Part shown: positions 1 through 10,028 of the stretch, in pieces
How the letters are laid out: every line of letters begins with the position of its first letter
How positions within the stretch are numbered: the stretch's first letter is position 1
Made by a program: the position numbers and the translations under genes
Notes under the pieces: generated by a model
What the model was told of the DNA's origin: nothing
The model's database searches: none
What the model saw: the letters and a program-made list of their open reading frames with translations, nothing else
Origin: Neptuniibacter sp048548695
Lineage (GTDB): Bacteria; Pseudomonadota; Gammaproteobacteria; Pseudomonadales; Balneatricaceae
Assembly (NCBI RefSeq): GCF_048548695.1
Contig: NZ_JBLYIF010000002.1
Strand: one strand, 5' to 3'
Length of the DNA: 64,000 bases

Positions 1-809
<809 letters not shown>

Positions 810-967
810 TATAACGCCAAAGGCGTTTGGGAATGGCTTGTAGAGATAGAGAGTAAGCGAGTTGAGTGCATGTAGAGCTTACGAGTCAGAGAAGAATCTA
901 TATATGCGAGAGCGGTGAATCGAATCCAAGGCCTGGATGTACTGAATACATCTAAGGCAACCAGTTT

Positions 968-1086
968 TGCTTGGCGACCATAGAGTTGTGGAACCACCTG
1001 AATCCATCCCGAACTCAGACGTGAAACGCAACATCGCCGATGGTAGTGTGGGGTTTCCCCATGTGAGAGTAGGTCATCGCCAAGCA
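968..1086 (+). rRNA. rrf: 5S ribosomal RNA
   Basis: About 119 nt. The terminal helix pairs TGCTTGGCGA at 968-977 with TCGCCAAGCA at 1077-1086. The internal CCGAACTCAG segment (loop B/C region, 1010-1019) is typical of gammaproteobacterial 5S. It lies about 160 bp after the 23S end, so it belongs to the same rRNA operon. The 23S-5S spacer (810-967) carries no tRNA that I can see. Confidence 0.96.
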
Positions 1087-1101
1087 CCTAACATTAAAGA
1101 C

Positions 1102-1132
1102 CCCCAATCGCTGACGCGGTTGGGGTTTTTTT
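1102..1132 (+). terminator. rho-independent terminator of the rRNA operon
   Basis: Nine-base-pair stem, CCCCAATCG (1102-1110) with CGGTTGGGG (1117-1125), a six-base loop and then seven T. It lies 15 bp after the 5S gene, so no further rRNA-operon gene follows. Confidence 0.9.
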
Positions 1133-1279
1133 GTTGCTCAAAATAAAAAATCATGTGGCGTTTCCCGTCTGCTTTTCTGCAACTGTGTCTTGATTGGTTA
1201 ATGATTTGACCTCAAACGCTATTCACACATGTGCATATGAGGCCTATTGTTTTAACGATATTGAATAGGAGATTTTTTT

Positions 1280-1693
1280 ATGACAAGTGAAAAAGGCAGG
1301 CAGCTATATTCATGTGAGCTGGCTGTGCGCTGGGGGGATATGGATGCCTATGGTCATGTGAATAACGCGCTGTATCTGCGTTATCTTGAAGAGGCCCGCG
1401 TGCAGTTAATTGCTGAAATGGGTGTGGTTATGGACCCTGATGGGATGGCGCCGGTTGTGATTCAGGTTGGCTGTACTTTCCTGAAGGCAGTTGTGTATCC
1501 GGATACGCTACGTATTGACTGCTATGTGGAGGAGCCCGGTCGTTCAAGTTTTATGACGCGCTATAAGGTGTTCAGTAGTAAAGATAATGTGGCGCCGGTG
1601 GCTGAGGGTTACGCTAAAGTTGTCTGGATAGATCATCGTACGGAGAAATCGGTACCCCTGCCGGAGAAGGTGCGTGCCTTCATTCTGGCGTAG
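1280..1693 (+). CDS. acyl-CoA thioesterase, 4HBT hotdog family
   Basis: A 137-residue single-domain hotdog protein of the YbgC/4-hydroxybenzoyl-CoA thioesterase type, which hydrolyses acyl-CoA thioesters in the cytoplasm. The family signature is near the N-terminus: RWGDMDAYGHVNN at about residues 17-29, where the Asp in the DMD part is the expected catalytic residue. Length fits the family (130-150). The ATG is preceded by a TAGGAG ribosome site about 8 bases upstream. It stands alone between the rRNA operon and a convergent chemoreceptor gene. The two stop codons are only a few bases apart and I see no terminator between them. The substrate cannot be read from the sequence. Confidence 0.85.
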   Translation: MTSEKGRQLYSCELAVRWGDMDAYGHVNNALYLRYLEEARVQLIAEMGVVMDPDGMAPVVIQVGCTFLKAVVYPDTLRIDCYVEEPGRSSFMTRYKVFSSKDNVAPVAEGYAKVVWIDHRTEKSVPLPEKVRAFILA

Positions 1694-1698
1694 TTGCG

Positions 1699-3669
1699 TT
1701 AATGCAATTGCTTTATAAGATTGGTCAAGCGGTTACTTGATACCGCCAGCTGATTTGCATGACTTTGGTTAGTGGTTGCGGCCGTTGTAATTTGTTCGGT
1801 TCCACTGAGGTTATATTCGATTGCTTTTGAGATATCTGTAGTCACCATCGCCTGTTCTTCTGTTGAACTTGCGATCAGCGTATTCATGTCATTTACTTCA
1901 CTGACAGCTTTTTTAATCTCTTCAATTGTTATCATCGCGTGCTGTGCAAGTTCTGCACTCTGTCCAGCGCTCTTTTCCTGTTGCTGTATGGTCTTCATCG
2001 CTGTCGTTGTTGTAGCGGCAAGGCTGCGGATTATCTGTTGGATCTCAGTGGCCGAATGGGTGGTTTTGGCTGCCAGATTGCGTACTTCATCTGCAACAAC
2101 AGCAAAACCTCTGCCGCTGTCCCCGGCGCGGGCTGCTTCGATAGCGGCATTTAGCGCAAGCAGATTGGTTTGTTCGGCAAATTCCTGAATTATTTCAAGA
2201 ACATTCTGTATCGCATTTGAATCATGTTGAAGTGCTGTCATTGCCTTACCTGTCACGCAGATTTCATGATTAAGGTTATGTAATGCGTCACTGGTTGATA
2301 CCACGCAATTGAACCCTTGCTGTGCAAGTCTTAATACATTTTCTGTCGCTATATGCGTATCTGCGGCGCGGGCAGCTACTTCTTTAAACGAAGCGGTTAA
2401 CTGTACAACCTGGGTAGCCGTCGACGTACTGAACTGTTCCTGTCGGGTAGCGTTTTCTGCAAGCGCGTTGGCTTCTTTCAAACTGCTCTCTCGCAGTTCT
2501 GATAGGTGGGTAGTTTCCGTATTTATTTCAGCTAACAGGTTTGCGAAGAATGTCTGTAGCTGATTGATTGATGTATTCAGCTGGATGACTTCTTCAATAT
2601 TGGACTTTAATTGTGGTTTTTCACTGAAATGGCCGGTGGCAAGGCGATGAATAAATGCGCTGGTATCCATCAGGATGCGGGCGAGTGTTTGCTGCACTGC
2701 ATTGACTGAAAGGCAGATAATGAGTACCAGCGCCAGGCATGCTGCTAGCTGATAATAGATTGTATGTACCGTGTCCTGATAGTGCTGCGAGATCATGTCA
2801 GACACGATGCTGATTGCCTGATGAATCTCTTCAACTGCCGTTTGCGTGGTAGAGCGGGTTTTGTTTTGTTGCTGGATAAGCTGGCTGGCATTGCCCAGTT
2901 CTTTGGGGTAGCGGCGAGTGAGGCTGAGCATTTCGCTGATCAGGTTGTCACCCTGTTCAGTTTGCTGCTCTGGTTGAGTATTGTCGTTGTCAAAACCTAA
3001 TAAATCAGCCAGATCATTATCATCCTGGTTTTTGAGGTAAATACCCAGTCGAGGCAGTGTGTTCAATGTTTGAATATGTGCTTCCTGCACTTCCAGCAAC
3101 GTTTGAATATCATCCAATAGCGGAGGTTTCTGTGTCAGGAAATAGTCCTGGCGTTGGTGTGCAATCTGTAACTGGATGGCAAGGGCAGCGGAAATCGCTT
3201 GGTTGTAATTCTTGAATAGTGCGGGTCGGGCTGGAAGTGCGGCTTCAGTATATTCGCCCAGACTGCGGAATAACGCATTCAACTCCTGCTCGTTCTGAAT
3301 CAATAGCTGCTGCGGATTGGTCAGTTTACCAACCGCTCTCAGCTTGGGTAGAAGTTCGCTCTGGAAGGAGGTGAGTAGTTCGGTTGTCTGTTGTTTGGCC
3401 TTGTCGGGTAGTGTCGTTGCTGTGAGTGCTTTCAGCTGTTGAATATTCTGTTCCAATGTGAGGAGTAAAGAGGCATCACCGGTCAGTAGATACTCGGCAA
3501 CAGGGTCAGATAGCTGTTTTTCAACCTGAATCAGGTAGTGATCATAGGCATCACGCAGTTTGAAAGACTGATCAATTGTCTTTAACGAACTCACCAGAGC
3601 GATGGCAAGGATAAGGATAAGAAGAATAAAAGCGCCGGAGGTTAATCGGCTGATGGTGGTGATTTTCAT
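1699..3669 (-). CDS. methyl-accepting chemotaxis protein
   Basis: A 656-residue transmembrane chemoreceptor. An N-terminal helix (about residues 12-30) is followed by a mainly helical periplasmic sensor of about 270 residues. A second membrane helix lies near 305-325, then a HAMP linker and a long cytoplasmic coiled coil. The signalling tip is recognisable (EFAEQTNLLALNAAIEAARA, then GRGFAVVADEVRNLA), so it should couple to CheA/CheW. The sensor resembles a helical-bundle domain rather than Cache, and the ligand is unknown. No C-terminal CheR-docking pentapeptide is visible; the protein ends in KQLH. The gene is monocistronic and convergent with the thioesterase gene. Confidence 0.93.
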   Translation of the reverse strand: MKITTISRLTSGAFILLILILAIALVSSLKTIDQSFKLRDAYDHYLIQVEKQLSDPVAEYLLTGDASLLLTLEQNIQQLKALTATTLPDKAKQQTTELLTSFQSELLPKLRAVGKLTNPQQLLIQNEQELNALFRSLGEYTEAALPARPALFKNYNQAISAALAIQLQIAHQRQDYFLTQKPPLLDDIQTLLEVQEAHIQTLNTLPRLGIYLKNQDDNDLADLLGFDNDNTQPEQQTEQGDNLISEMLSLTRRYPKELGNASQLIQQQNKTRSTTQTAVEEIHQAISIVSDMISQHYQDTVHTIYYQLAACLALVLIICLSVNAVQQTLARILMDTSAFIHRLATGHFSEKPQLKSNIEEVIQLNTSINQLQTFFANLLAEINTETTHLSELRESSLKEANALAENATRQEQFSTSTATQVVQLTASFKEVAARAADTHIATENVLRLAQQGFNCVVSTSDALHNLNHEICVTGKAMTALQHDSNAIQNVLEIIQEFAEQTNLLALNAAIEAARAGDSGRGFAVVADEVRNLAAKTTHSATEIQQIIRSLAATTTTAMKTIQQQEKSAGQSAELAQHAMITIEEIKKAVSEVNDMNTLIASSTEEQAMVTTDISKAIEYNLSGTEQITTAATTNQSHANQLAVSSNRLTNLIKQLH

Positions 3670-3762
3670 GTGCGGTCTGGCCTGCTGGATCTGATCAGAT
3701 AATGGGATATTCCACTACAAAACAGTTACAGTTATGTTTCACGGATTATTGCGGATGCGTAA

Positions 3763-3791
3763 TGGACATATTGGGGGCATTAGAATAGAAT
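3763..3791 (+). promoter_or_regulatory. probable sigma-70 promoter of carAB
   Basis: TGGACA at 3763-3768 and TAGAAT at 3786-3791 are separated by exactly 17 bases; each matches the consensus hexamer at 5 of 6 positions. Transcription would begin near 3798, about 45 bases before the hairpin at 3843-3871. Assigned from sequence only. Confidence 0.55.
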
Positions 3792-3842
3792 GCAGCCGGT
3801 TTGTCTGCGGCAAATCTTAAGACAGATTTATTAGACGAAAGA

Positions 3843-3877
3843 GCGAGGTGAAATCCCGGGTTTTACCTCGCTTTTTT
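3843..3877 (+). terminator. terminator-like hairpin in the carA leader, possible attenuator
   Basis: Eleven-base-pair stem, GCGAGGTGAAA (3843-3853) with TTTTACCTCGC (3861-3871) with one G-T pair, a seven-base loop and six T (3872-3877). It lies between the predicted promoter and the carA start at 3931. No gene on the plus strand ends just upstream, so a role as attenuator of carAB fits better than a role as the end of another transcript. Confidence 0.75.
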
Positions 3878-3930
3878 GCACGTATCGTATCCAATATTCA
3901 GTCAGTTTCGCGCATGCGGGGGAGGTTCAA

Positions 3931-5067
3931 TTGACGAGGCCAGCCATTCTTGTACTTGAAGATGGCAGTATTTTCAGAGGCACCTCCATTGGTGCTGACG
4001 GTCTGTCCAGTGGTGAAGTGGTGTTTAACACCTCAATGACCGGTTATCAGGAAATCCTGACCGATCCTTCCTACTGTCAGCAGATAGTCACTCTGACATA
4101 TCCCCATATAGGTAATGTAGGCACGAATAGTGAAGATGAAGAGTCTTCTCGTACCTGGGTTGCCGGTCTGGTTATTCGTGATCTGCCATTGACCGCGAGT
4201 AACTTCCGCAATGAAAAGGACCTCGATCAATACCTGAAAGACAACAATATTGTTGGTATTGCTGATATCGATACTCGCAAGTTGACACGCATTTTGCGCG
4301 AAAAAGGTGCGCAGAATGGCTGTATCATGGCCGGTGACATCGATGAAGATAAGGCGTTGGCGGCAGCCAAGGCTTTTCCGGGCCTTAAGGGCATGGATCT
4401 GGCAAAAGTGGTCAGCACCGAGCAGTCTTATTACTGGCGTTCCAGTACATGGGTGCTGGGTGAAGGTCACGCTGAGAAAGCGGATGCTGACCTGCCGTAT
4501 CATGTGGTGGCGTATGATTTTGGTGTTAAACGTAATATTTTACGTATGCTGGTTGAGCGGGGCTGTCGTATCACGGTAGTTCCAGCACAGACCCCAGCAG
4601 CCGACGTATTGGCTCTCAACCCCGACGGTGTGTTTCTTTCTAACGGCCCTGGTGATCCAGAACCCTGTGATTATGCAATCCAGGCGATTCAAGAGATTTG
4701 CACCACTCCGGTACCTGTGTTCGGTATCTGCCTGGGGCACCAGCTGCTGGCTCTGGCATCAGGTGCGCAGACCGTGAAGATGAAGTTTGGCCACCATGGT
4801 GCCAACCACCCGGTACAGGATTTGGATAACAAGCAGGTAATGATCACGTCGCAGAACCACGGCTTTGCGGTAGATGAGACTTCCCTGCCTGCGACGCTTC
4901 GAGCGACCCATAAGTCACTGTTCGATGAGTCTCTGCAAGGTATTGAGCGTACTGATCGCCCAGCATTTAGCTTCCAGGGCCACCCAGAAGCCAGCCCGGG
5001 ACCGCGTGATGTTGCGCCATTGTTTGATCGCTTTATTCGAGACATGGCTGCAGCCAAAGGTGTCTAA
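3931..5067 (+). CDS. carA: carbamoyl-phosphate synthase small subunit
   Basis: The glutaminase subunit (378 residues) of carbamoyl-phosphate synthase. It releases ammonia from glutamine and channels it to CarB, feeding pyrimidine and arginine synthesis. The N-terminal CPSase small-chain domain covers about residues 5-140 and a class I glutamine amidotransferase domain covers 190-370. The nucleophile is Cys267 in FGICLGHQ, and the catalytic His-Glu pair is in FQGHPEASPGP. The start is TTG at 3931, supported by GGGGAGG just upstream and by the usual N-terminus and family length. Downstream carB follows after about 80 bases on the same strand, and greA follows carB, giving a carA-carB-greA operon. 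Confidence 0.98.
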   Translation: MTRPAILVLEDGSIFRGTSIGADGLSSGEVVFNTSMTGYQEILTDPSYCQQIVTLTYPHIGNVGTNSEDEESSRTWVAGLVIRDLPLTASNFRNEKDLDQYLKDNNIVGIADIDTRKLTRILREKGAQNGCIMAGDIDEDKALAAAKAFPGLKGMDLAKVVSTEQSYYWRSSTWVLGEGHAEKADADLPYHVVAYDFGVKRNILRMLVERGCRITVVPAQTPAADVLALNPDGVFLSNGPGDPEPCDYAIQAIQEICTTPVPVFGICLGHQLLALASGAQTVKMKFGHHGANHPVQDLDNKQVMITSQNHGFAVDETSLPATLRATHKSLFDESLQGIERTDRPAFSFQGHPEASPGPRDVAPLFDRFIRDMAAAKGV

Positions 5068-5145
5068 GTACACCTGTAAATGAAATTGAATTGATTTAAC
5101 TGCGGCGCTTTGCGTACGCAGTCATTGATACGACTGGTTTATACG

Positions 5146-8100
5146 ATGCCAAAACGCACGGACATTAAAAGCATACTGATTTTGGGTGCCGGACCGATTG
5201 TAATTGGTCAGGCTTGTGAGTTTGATTATTCCGGTGCTCAGGCCTGTAAGGCGCTGCGTGAAGAGGGTTACCGGGTCATTTTGGTTAATTCCAATCCGGC
5301 GACGATTATGACCGATCCGGTCATGGCTGATGCAACCTATATTGAGCCGATCAACTGGAGAACGGTTGCTAAAATCATCGAAAAGGAACGCCCTGAGGCT
5401 TTGCTGCCGACAATGGGTGGTCAGACTGCACTGAACTGTGCTTTGGATCTTGAGCGCGAAGGCGTATTGGAGAAATTTGGCGTAGAAATGATTGGCGCCA
5501 ATGCCGATACCATTGATAAGGCTGAAGACCGCGACCGGTTTGACAAGGCGATGAGAAATATCGGCTTGGCGTGTCCTCGTGCTGCAATTGCTCATAGCAT
5601 GGAAGAAGCGCTGCAAGTGCTGGATTCTATCGGTTTTCCGGCCATTATTCGTCCATCTTTCACTATGGGTGGCTCGGGCGGGGGTATTGCCTATAACCGT
5701 GAAGAGTTTGTTGAGATCTGCGAACGTGGCCTGGAGCTGTCACCGACCACTGAGCTGTTGATTGATGAATCGCTGATTGGCTGGAAAGAGTATGAGATGG
5801 AGGTTGTGCGTGATAAAAACGACAACTGCATCATCATCTGTGCTATCGAAAACTTTGATGCCATGGGGGTTCACACGGGTGACTCCATTACGGTGGCACC
5901 GGCTCAGACTCTGACCGATAAAGAGTATCAGATCATGCGTGACGCCTCCTTGGCGGTGCTGCGTGAAATCGGTGTAGAAACAGGTGGTTCGAACGTTCAG
6001 TTTGGCGTTAACCCTGAAGATGGCCGCATGGTAGTGATTGAAATGAATCCCCGTGTATCCCGGTCTTCGGCCCTGGCGTCAAAGGCGACGGGCTTCCCGA
6101 TTGCCAAAGTCGCTGCGAAGCTGGCGGTGGGTTATACCTTGGATGAGCTTAAAAACGATATTACCGGTGGGCGTACTCCGGCATCGTTTGAGCCTGCTAT
6201 TGATTACGTCGTTACTAAAATTCCTCGTTTTACCTTTGAGAAATTCCCGCAAGCCAATGATCGCCTGACCACACAGATGAAATCAGTGGGTGAAGTCATG
6301 GCAATTGGCCGCACGCAGCAAGAATCTCTGCAGAAAGCCTTACGTGGTCTGGAAGTAGGTGCCACGGGCCTGGATTCAATTGTGGACCTGGACAGCGAAG
6401 ATGTGCGCGCTGATATCGTGCGTGAGTTGAAGCAGCCTGGCGCCGAGCGTATCTGGTATGTCGGTGACGCCTTCCGATTGGGCATGAGTGTTGAAGAGCT
6501 GTATGAACTCTCTGGCATTGATCCATGGTTCCTGGTGCAGATTGAAGACCTGATTAAAGATGAGCAGCGCGTAACAGAAATGGCCCTGTCTGACCTCGAT
6601 CGGGATCAGGTATATCGTCTGAAACGCAAAGGTTTCTCCGATGCGCGTCTGGCAACTCTGCTGGGTGTTAGCGAGAAACAGTTCCGTAAGTACCGTCATG
6701 GTAAGGGTGTACGCCCGGTTTATAAGCGCGTTGATACCTGTGCTGCAGAGTTCGCGACTGATACCGCATACATGTACTCCACCTATGAAGAAGAGTGTGA
6801 AGCGAATCCGTCAGATCGTGACAAAATCATGGTTATCGGTGGTGGACCTAACCGAATTGGCCAGGGTATCGAATTTGACTATTGTTGTGTCCATGCTGCG
6901 CTAGCTGCACGTGAAGACGGGTTTGAAACCATCATGGTTAACTGTAACCCGGAAACAGTCTCGACTGACTATGATACGTCGGACCGTTTGTTCTTTGAGC
7001 CGATTACGCTGGAAGATGTGCTGGAAATCGTCAACATCGAGAAGCCAAAAGGTGTCATCGTGCAGTACGGTGGTCAGACGCCGCTTAAGCTGGCCGTGGC
7101 GCTGGATGAGGCGGGAGTGCCTATTATTGGTACCAGTCCAGAGTCTATTGATCGGGCAGAAGACCGTGAACAGTTCCAGCAGATGCTGAAACGTTTGGGC
7201 CTGAAACAGCCTGAAAATGCCACTGTTCGCTCGTTGGAGCAGGCGGTCATCGAAGCCGGAAAGCTGGGTTATCCTCTGGTTGTGCGTCCATCTTACGTAT
7301 TGGGCGGGCGAGCGATGGAAATCGTATACAAAGAAACTGAGCTGCGCCGGTATATGACCAGTGCTGTACAGGTCTCGAATGATGCTCCCGTGCTGCTGGA
7401 TCACTTCCTGAATGCCGCCGTTGAAGTTGATATTGATGCGGTGTGTGATGGTAAAACAGTCGTGATTGGCGCGATTATGCAGCATATTGAGCAGGCTGGT
7501 GTTCACTCCGGTGACTCGGCGTGCTCGCTGCCACCATATAGCCTGCCGCAGGACGTGCAGGATGAAATGCGTGAGATGGTTCGCAAGATGGCGCTGGAAC
7601 TGGGTGTGATCGGTCTGATGAATACTCAACTGGCATACCAGGATGGTGAGATCTATGTCATTGAAGTGAATCCGCGTGCGTCACGTACCGTGCCTTTTGT
7701 TTCTAAGTGCATAGGCGTATCACTGGCTAAAATCGCGGCGCTGGTAATGACCGGTAAAACGTTAGAAGAGGTTGGTTTCACAGAAGAAATCGTGCCTAAG
7801 CTGTTTAACGTGAAAGAAGCGGTATTCCCGTTTAATAAATTCCAGGGTGTTGACCCAATCTTGTCTCCGGAGATGAAATCTACCGGTGAGGTGATGGGGG
7901 TTGGTGAAACGTTTGGTGAGGCATTTATGAAGGCCCAGGTTGGGGCTGGTGAAAAAATGCCACAACCAGGCCGTGCCTTCATCTCTGTTCGCGAGGTTGA
8001 TAAGCCCGCCGCAGTGCAGCTGGCAAAAGATATGGTAGAACTGGGCTTTAGTCTGGTGGCAACCCGCGGCACGGCTAACCTGCTGAAAGAAAATGGCCTG

Positions 8101-8355
8101 CAGGTTGATTTGGTCAACAAGGTGATGGAAGGTCGTCCGAATATCATCGACATGATCAAGAATGATGAGATTGCTTATGTAGTGAATACGACTGAAGGCC
8201 GTAAGGCGATCTCTGATTCTGCGGAAATTCGTCGCAGCGCGTTACAGCATAAAGTGCCTTACAGCACTACACTGGCGGGGGCTGAAGCCACCGTGATGGC
8301 GCTGCAATATGGTGAAGAAAAAGAGGTCCGGCGTTTGCAGGATCTGGGAGTTTGA
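5146..8355 (+). CDS. carB: carbamoyl-phosphate synthase large subunit
   Basis: The synthetase subunit (1069 residues from this start) that makes carbamoyl phosphate from bicarbonate, ammonia and two ATP. It has the expected internal duplication: two ATP-grasp halves, each opening with a glycine-rich segment (LILGAGPIVIGQACEFDYSG and VIGGGPNRIGQGIEFDYCCV). An oligomerisation region follows the first half, and a C-terminal MGS-like allosteric domain covers about residues 935-1069. The ATG at 5146 (MPKRTDIKSIL) is chosen because it gives the conserved family N-terminus; a TTG at 5110 would add 12 non-conserved residues. The ribosome site is weak, so coupling to carA translation is possible. It ends one base before the greA start. 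Confidence 0.97.
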   Translation: MPKRTDIKSILILGAGPIVIGQACEFDYSGAQACKALREEGYRVILVNSNPATIMTDPVMADATYIEPINWRTVAKIIEKERPEALLPTMGGQTALNCALDLEREGVLEKFGVEMIGANADTIDKAEDRDRFDKAMRNIGLACPRAAIAHSMEEALQVLDSIGFPAIIRPSFTMGGSGGGIAYNREEFVEICERGLELSPTTELLIDESLIGWKEYEMEVVRDKNDNCIIICAIENFDAMGVHTGDSITVAPAQTLTDKEYQIMRDASLAVLREIGVETGGSNVQFGVNPEDGRMVVIEMNPRVSRSSALASKATGFPIAKVAAKLAVGYTLDELKNDITGGRTPASFEPAIDYVVTKIPRFTFEKFPQANDRLTTQMKSVGEVMAIGRTQQESLQKALRGLEVGATGLDSIVDLDSEDVRADIVRELKQPGAERIWYVGDAFRLGMSVEELYELSGIDPWFLVQIEDLIKDEQRVTEMALSDLDRDQVYRLKRKGFSDARLATLLGVSEKQFRKYRHGKGVRPVYKRVDTCAAEFATDTAYMYSTYEEECEANPSDRDKIMVIGGGPNRIGQGIEFDYCCVHAALAAREDGFETIMVNCNPETVSTDYDTSDRLFFEPITLEDVLEIVNIEKPKGVIVQYGGQTPLKLAVALDEAGVPIIGTSPESIDRAEDREQFQQMLKRLGLKQPENATVRSLEQAVIEAGKLGYPLVVRPSYVLGGRAMEIVYKETELRRYMTSAVQVSNDAPVLLDHFLNAAVEVDIDAVCDGKTVVIGAIMQHIEQAGVHSGDSACSLPPYSLPQDVQDEMREMVRKMALELGVIGLMNTQLAYQDGEIYVIEVNPRASRTVPFVSKCIGVSLAKIAALVMTGKTLEEVGFTEEIVPKLFNVKEAVFPFNKFQGVDPILSPEMKSTGEVMGVGETFGEAFMKAQVGAGEKMPQPGRAFISVREVDKPAAVQLAKDMVELGFSLVATRGTANLLKENGLQVDLVNKVMEGRPNIIDMIKNDEIAYVVNTTEGRKAISDSAEIRRSALQHKVPYSTTLAGAEATVMALQYGEEKEVRRLQDLGV

Positions 8356-8356
8356 T

Positions 8357-8833
8357 GTGAGCCGAGTACCTATGACTGTAGCTGGAGAGGCTGCACTCAG
8401 AGCTGAATTGGATCGTTTAAAGTCAGATGATAGACCGCGAGTTATTGCGGCTATTGCTGAGGCTCGAGAGCATGGCGATCTGAAAGAAAATGCTGAATAC
8501 CACGCTGCCCGAGAGCAGCAGGGCTTTATCGAAGGCCGAATTCAGGATTTGGAAAGCAAGCTGTCAAATTGCCACGTCATTGATGTGAAGTCGATGGCGC
8601 ACACGGGGAAGGTGATTTTTGGTACGACCGTTACGATTTTAAATCTGGATACGGATGAGACTAAAACTTATCAGATCGTGGGTGATGATGAGGCGGATAT
8701 TAAGCAAAATAAAATATCCGTCAATTCTCCTATTGCACGTGGCCTTGTGGGTAAAGAAGAGGGGGATGTGGTCTGTATCCAGACGCCAGGTGGTGCAACC
8801 GAATATGAGATCGATTCGGTCGAGCATATCTGA
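8357..8833 (+). CDS. greA: transcription elongation factor GreA
   Basis: A 158-residue factor, the same length as E. coli GreA. It enters the secondary channel of RNA polymerase and stimulates cleavage of backtracked RNA. The N-terminal coiled coil carries the acidic tip (HGDLKENAEYHAAREQQ, about residues 36-52) with the Asp/Glu pair used for cleavage; the C-terminal FKBP-like domain follows. GTG at 8357 gives the usual N-terminus VPMTVAG and has GGGAG upstream. It is translationally coupled to carB (one base between stop and start). A terminator follows 20-50 bases after its stop. Confidence 0.96.
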   Translation: MSRVPMTVAGEAALRAELDRLKSDDRPRVIAAIAEAREHGDLKENAEYHAAREQQGFIEGRIQDLESKLSNCHVIDVKSMAHTGKVIFGTTVTILNLDTDETKTYQIVGDDEADIKQNKISVNSPIARGLVGKEEGDVVCIQTPGGATEYEIDSVEHI

Positions 8834-8855
8834 GTCAGTAGGCTAGCAATCACTA

Positions 8856-8887
8856 ATAAAAAAACCGGCTCTGAGGCCGGTTTTTTT
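8856..8887. terminator. bidirectional terminator between greA and yhbY
   Basis: Stem AAAACCGGC (8861-8869) with GCCGGTTTT (8876-8884), loop TCTGAG. An A run on the left and a T run on the right let it work for greA on the plus strand and yhbY on the minus strand. Confidence 0.9.
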
Positions 8888-8888
8888 A

Positions 8889-9197
8889 TTAGGATTCACG
8901 TTGCAGGTTAGATAATTTGGGGTTGGGCTTCAGGGCCTTGCGGTAGATCAGGGCAATATTGCCGATCTCCTGTACCAATTCTGCTTCAACAATATCGCAC
9001 AGCTCGCGGATCATGGTTTTTTTCACGGTACGGTCGCCAACGGCGAACTTTACTTTGATGAGTTCATGATCTTCCAGCGCCCGATCGGTTTCTAGCTGAA
9101 CGGCTTCGGTCAGGCCTTTGCTGGCAACGGTTACAATGGGATTCAGGCCATGGCCAATGGTGCGAAAGTGCTTCTTTTGCTCGGGCTTCAAGCTCAT
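8889..9197 (-). CDS. yhbY: ribosome assembly RNA-binding protein YhbY
   Basis: A small CRM-domain RNA-binding protein (102 residues) associated with pre-50S ribosomal particles. The CRM fold covers nearly the whole protein, and the conserved GLNPIVTVASKGLTEAV segment and basic first helix (LKPEQKKHFR) are present. It lies divergently from rlmE, another 50S maturation gene, which is the normal gammaproteobacterial arrangement (yhbY / rlmE-ftsH). The 113-bp gap to rlmE must hold promoters for both directions. Confidence 0.93.
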   Translation of the reverse strand: MSLKPEQKKHFRTIGHGLNPIVTVASKGLTEAVQLETDRALEDHELIKVKFAVGDRTVKKTMIRELCDIVEAELVQEIGNIALIYRKALKPNPKLSNLQRES

Positions 9198-9310
9198 ATT
9201 AAAATAGTGCCTCAGTTACGGGCGCGTTAGTAGCGCGGAATGGCGCGATTCTACCTGACTTGGCGCAAGCTGAGTAGTTTTCATCCTATTATCAAATGTG
9301 AGAGGCCGCC

Positions 9311-9931
9311 GTGGCAAAATCAGTTAGCAGTGAACGCTGGTTGAAGGAACATTTCGACGATCACTACGTCAAAAAATCAAAGCAGGAAGGCTATCGTTCC
9401 CGTGCCAGCTTTAAACTGCTGGAAATGAACGATAAAGATCATTTGTTTCGTTCAGGTATGACGGTGGTTGATCTGGGGGCTGCGCCGGGCGGATGGTCAC
9501 AAATAGCCGCGGAAAAAGTGGGCGAGAAGGGGCGTGTAGTGGCGTCGGATATTTTGCCGATGGATTCGATGGCTGGGGTGGAGTTCATTCAAGGGGACTT
9601 CACTGAAGAAGCAGTATTAGAGCAAATACTATTAGCCTTGGGTGATGCGCCGGCAGATCTTGTAATTTCGGATATGGCCCCCAATATGAGTGGTATGTCC
9701 GCTATAGATCAGCCAGCAGCGATGTATCTGGTTGAGCTGGCGCTAGATATGGCGCGTCAAGTTTTAAAACCTGGAGGTACCTTTCTGGCTAAGGTGTTTC
9801 AGGGAGAAGGCTTTGATCAATACCTTGCTGAATTAAGACAGTCGTTCAGCAAAGTAATGACCCGCAAACCGGATGCTTCGAGGGCACGTTCCCGGGAAGT
9901 CTATCTGTTAGCAAAGGGTTTTAAAGGTTAA
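9311..9931 (+). CDS. rlmE: 23S rRNA 2'-O-ribose U2552 methyltransferase
   Basis: RlmE/FtsJ (206 residues) methylates the ribose of U2552 in the A loop of 23S rRNA in the assembled 50S subunit, using S-adenosylmethionine. The SAM-binding motif VVDLGAAPGGWSQ lies at about residues 53-65. The K-D-K-E catalytic set is visible in context: K in ASFKLLEM, D in ISDMAPNMSG, K in LAKVFQGEG and E in REVYLLA. The start is GTG at 9311, preceded by a GAGAGG-like ribosome site. It precedes ftsH by about 100 bases on the same strand. Confidence 0.97.
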   Translation: MAKSVSSERWLKEHFDDHYVKKSKQEGYRSRASFKLLEMNDKDHLFRSGMTVVDLGAAPGGWSQIAAEKVGEKGRVVASDILPMDSMAGVEFIQGDFTEEAVLEQILLALGDAPADLVISDMAPNMSGMSAIDQPAAMYLVELALDMARQVLKPGGTFLAKVFQGEGFDQYLAELRQSFSKVMTRKPDASRARSREVYLLAKGFKG

Positions 9932-10028
9932 GCTGTACATATACGCCTGAGTTTGCAGGCATCCCGTTTTTGTCGGGTGATTTTTCCGCTGTATTGGCAA
10001 CGGAATTTATATTTTTGAGGGTATTCAA

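Noticed and set aside
3790..3834. 14-codon leader peptide ahead of carA
   Set aside because: The best promoter would begin transcription near 3798, after its ATG, and the ribosome site is weak. Kept only as a possibility within the attenuator finding, not as a gene.
5110..5145. Longer carB with 12 extra N-terminal residues from TTG
   Set aside because: MPKRTDIKSIL from ATG 5146 is the conserved start and there is no ribosome site before the TTG.
8309..8356. Longer greA overlapping carB
   Set aside because: GreA family length and N-terminus fit GTG 8357.
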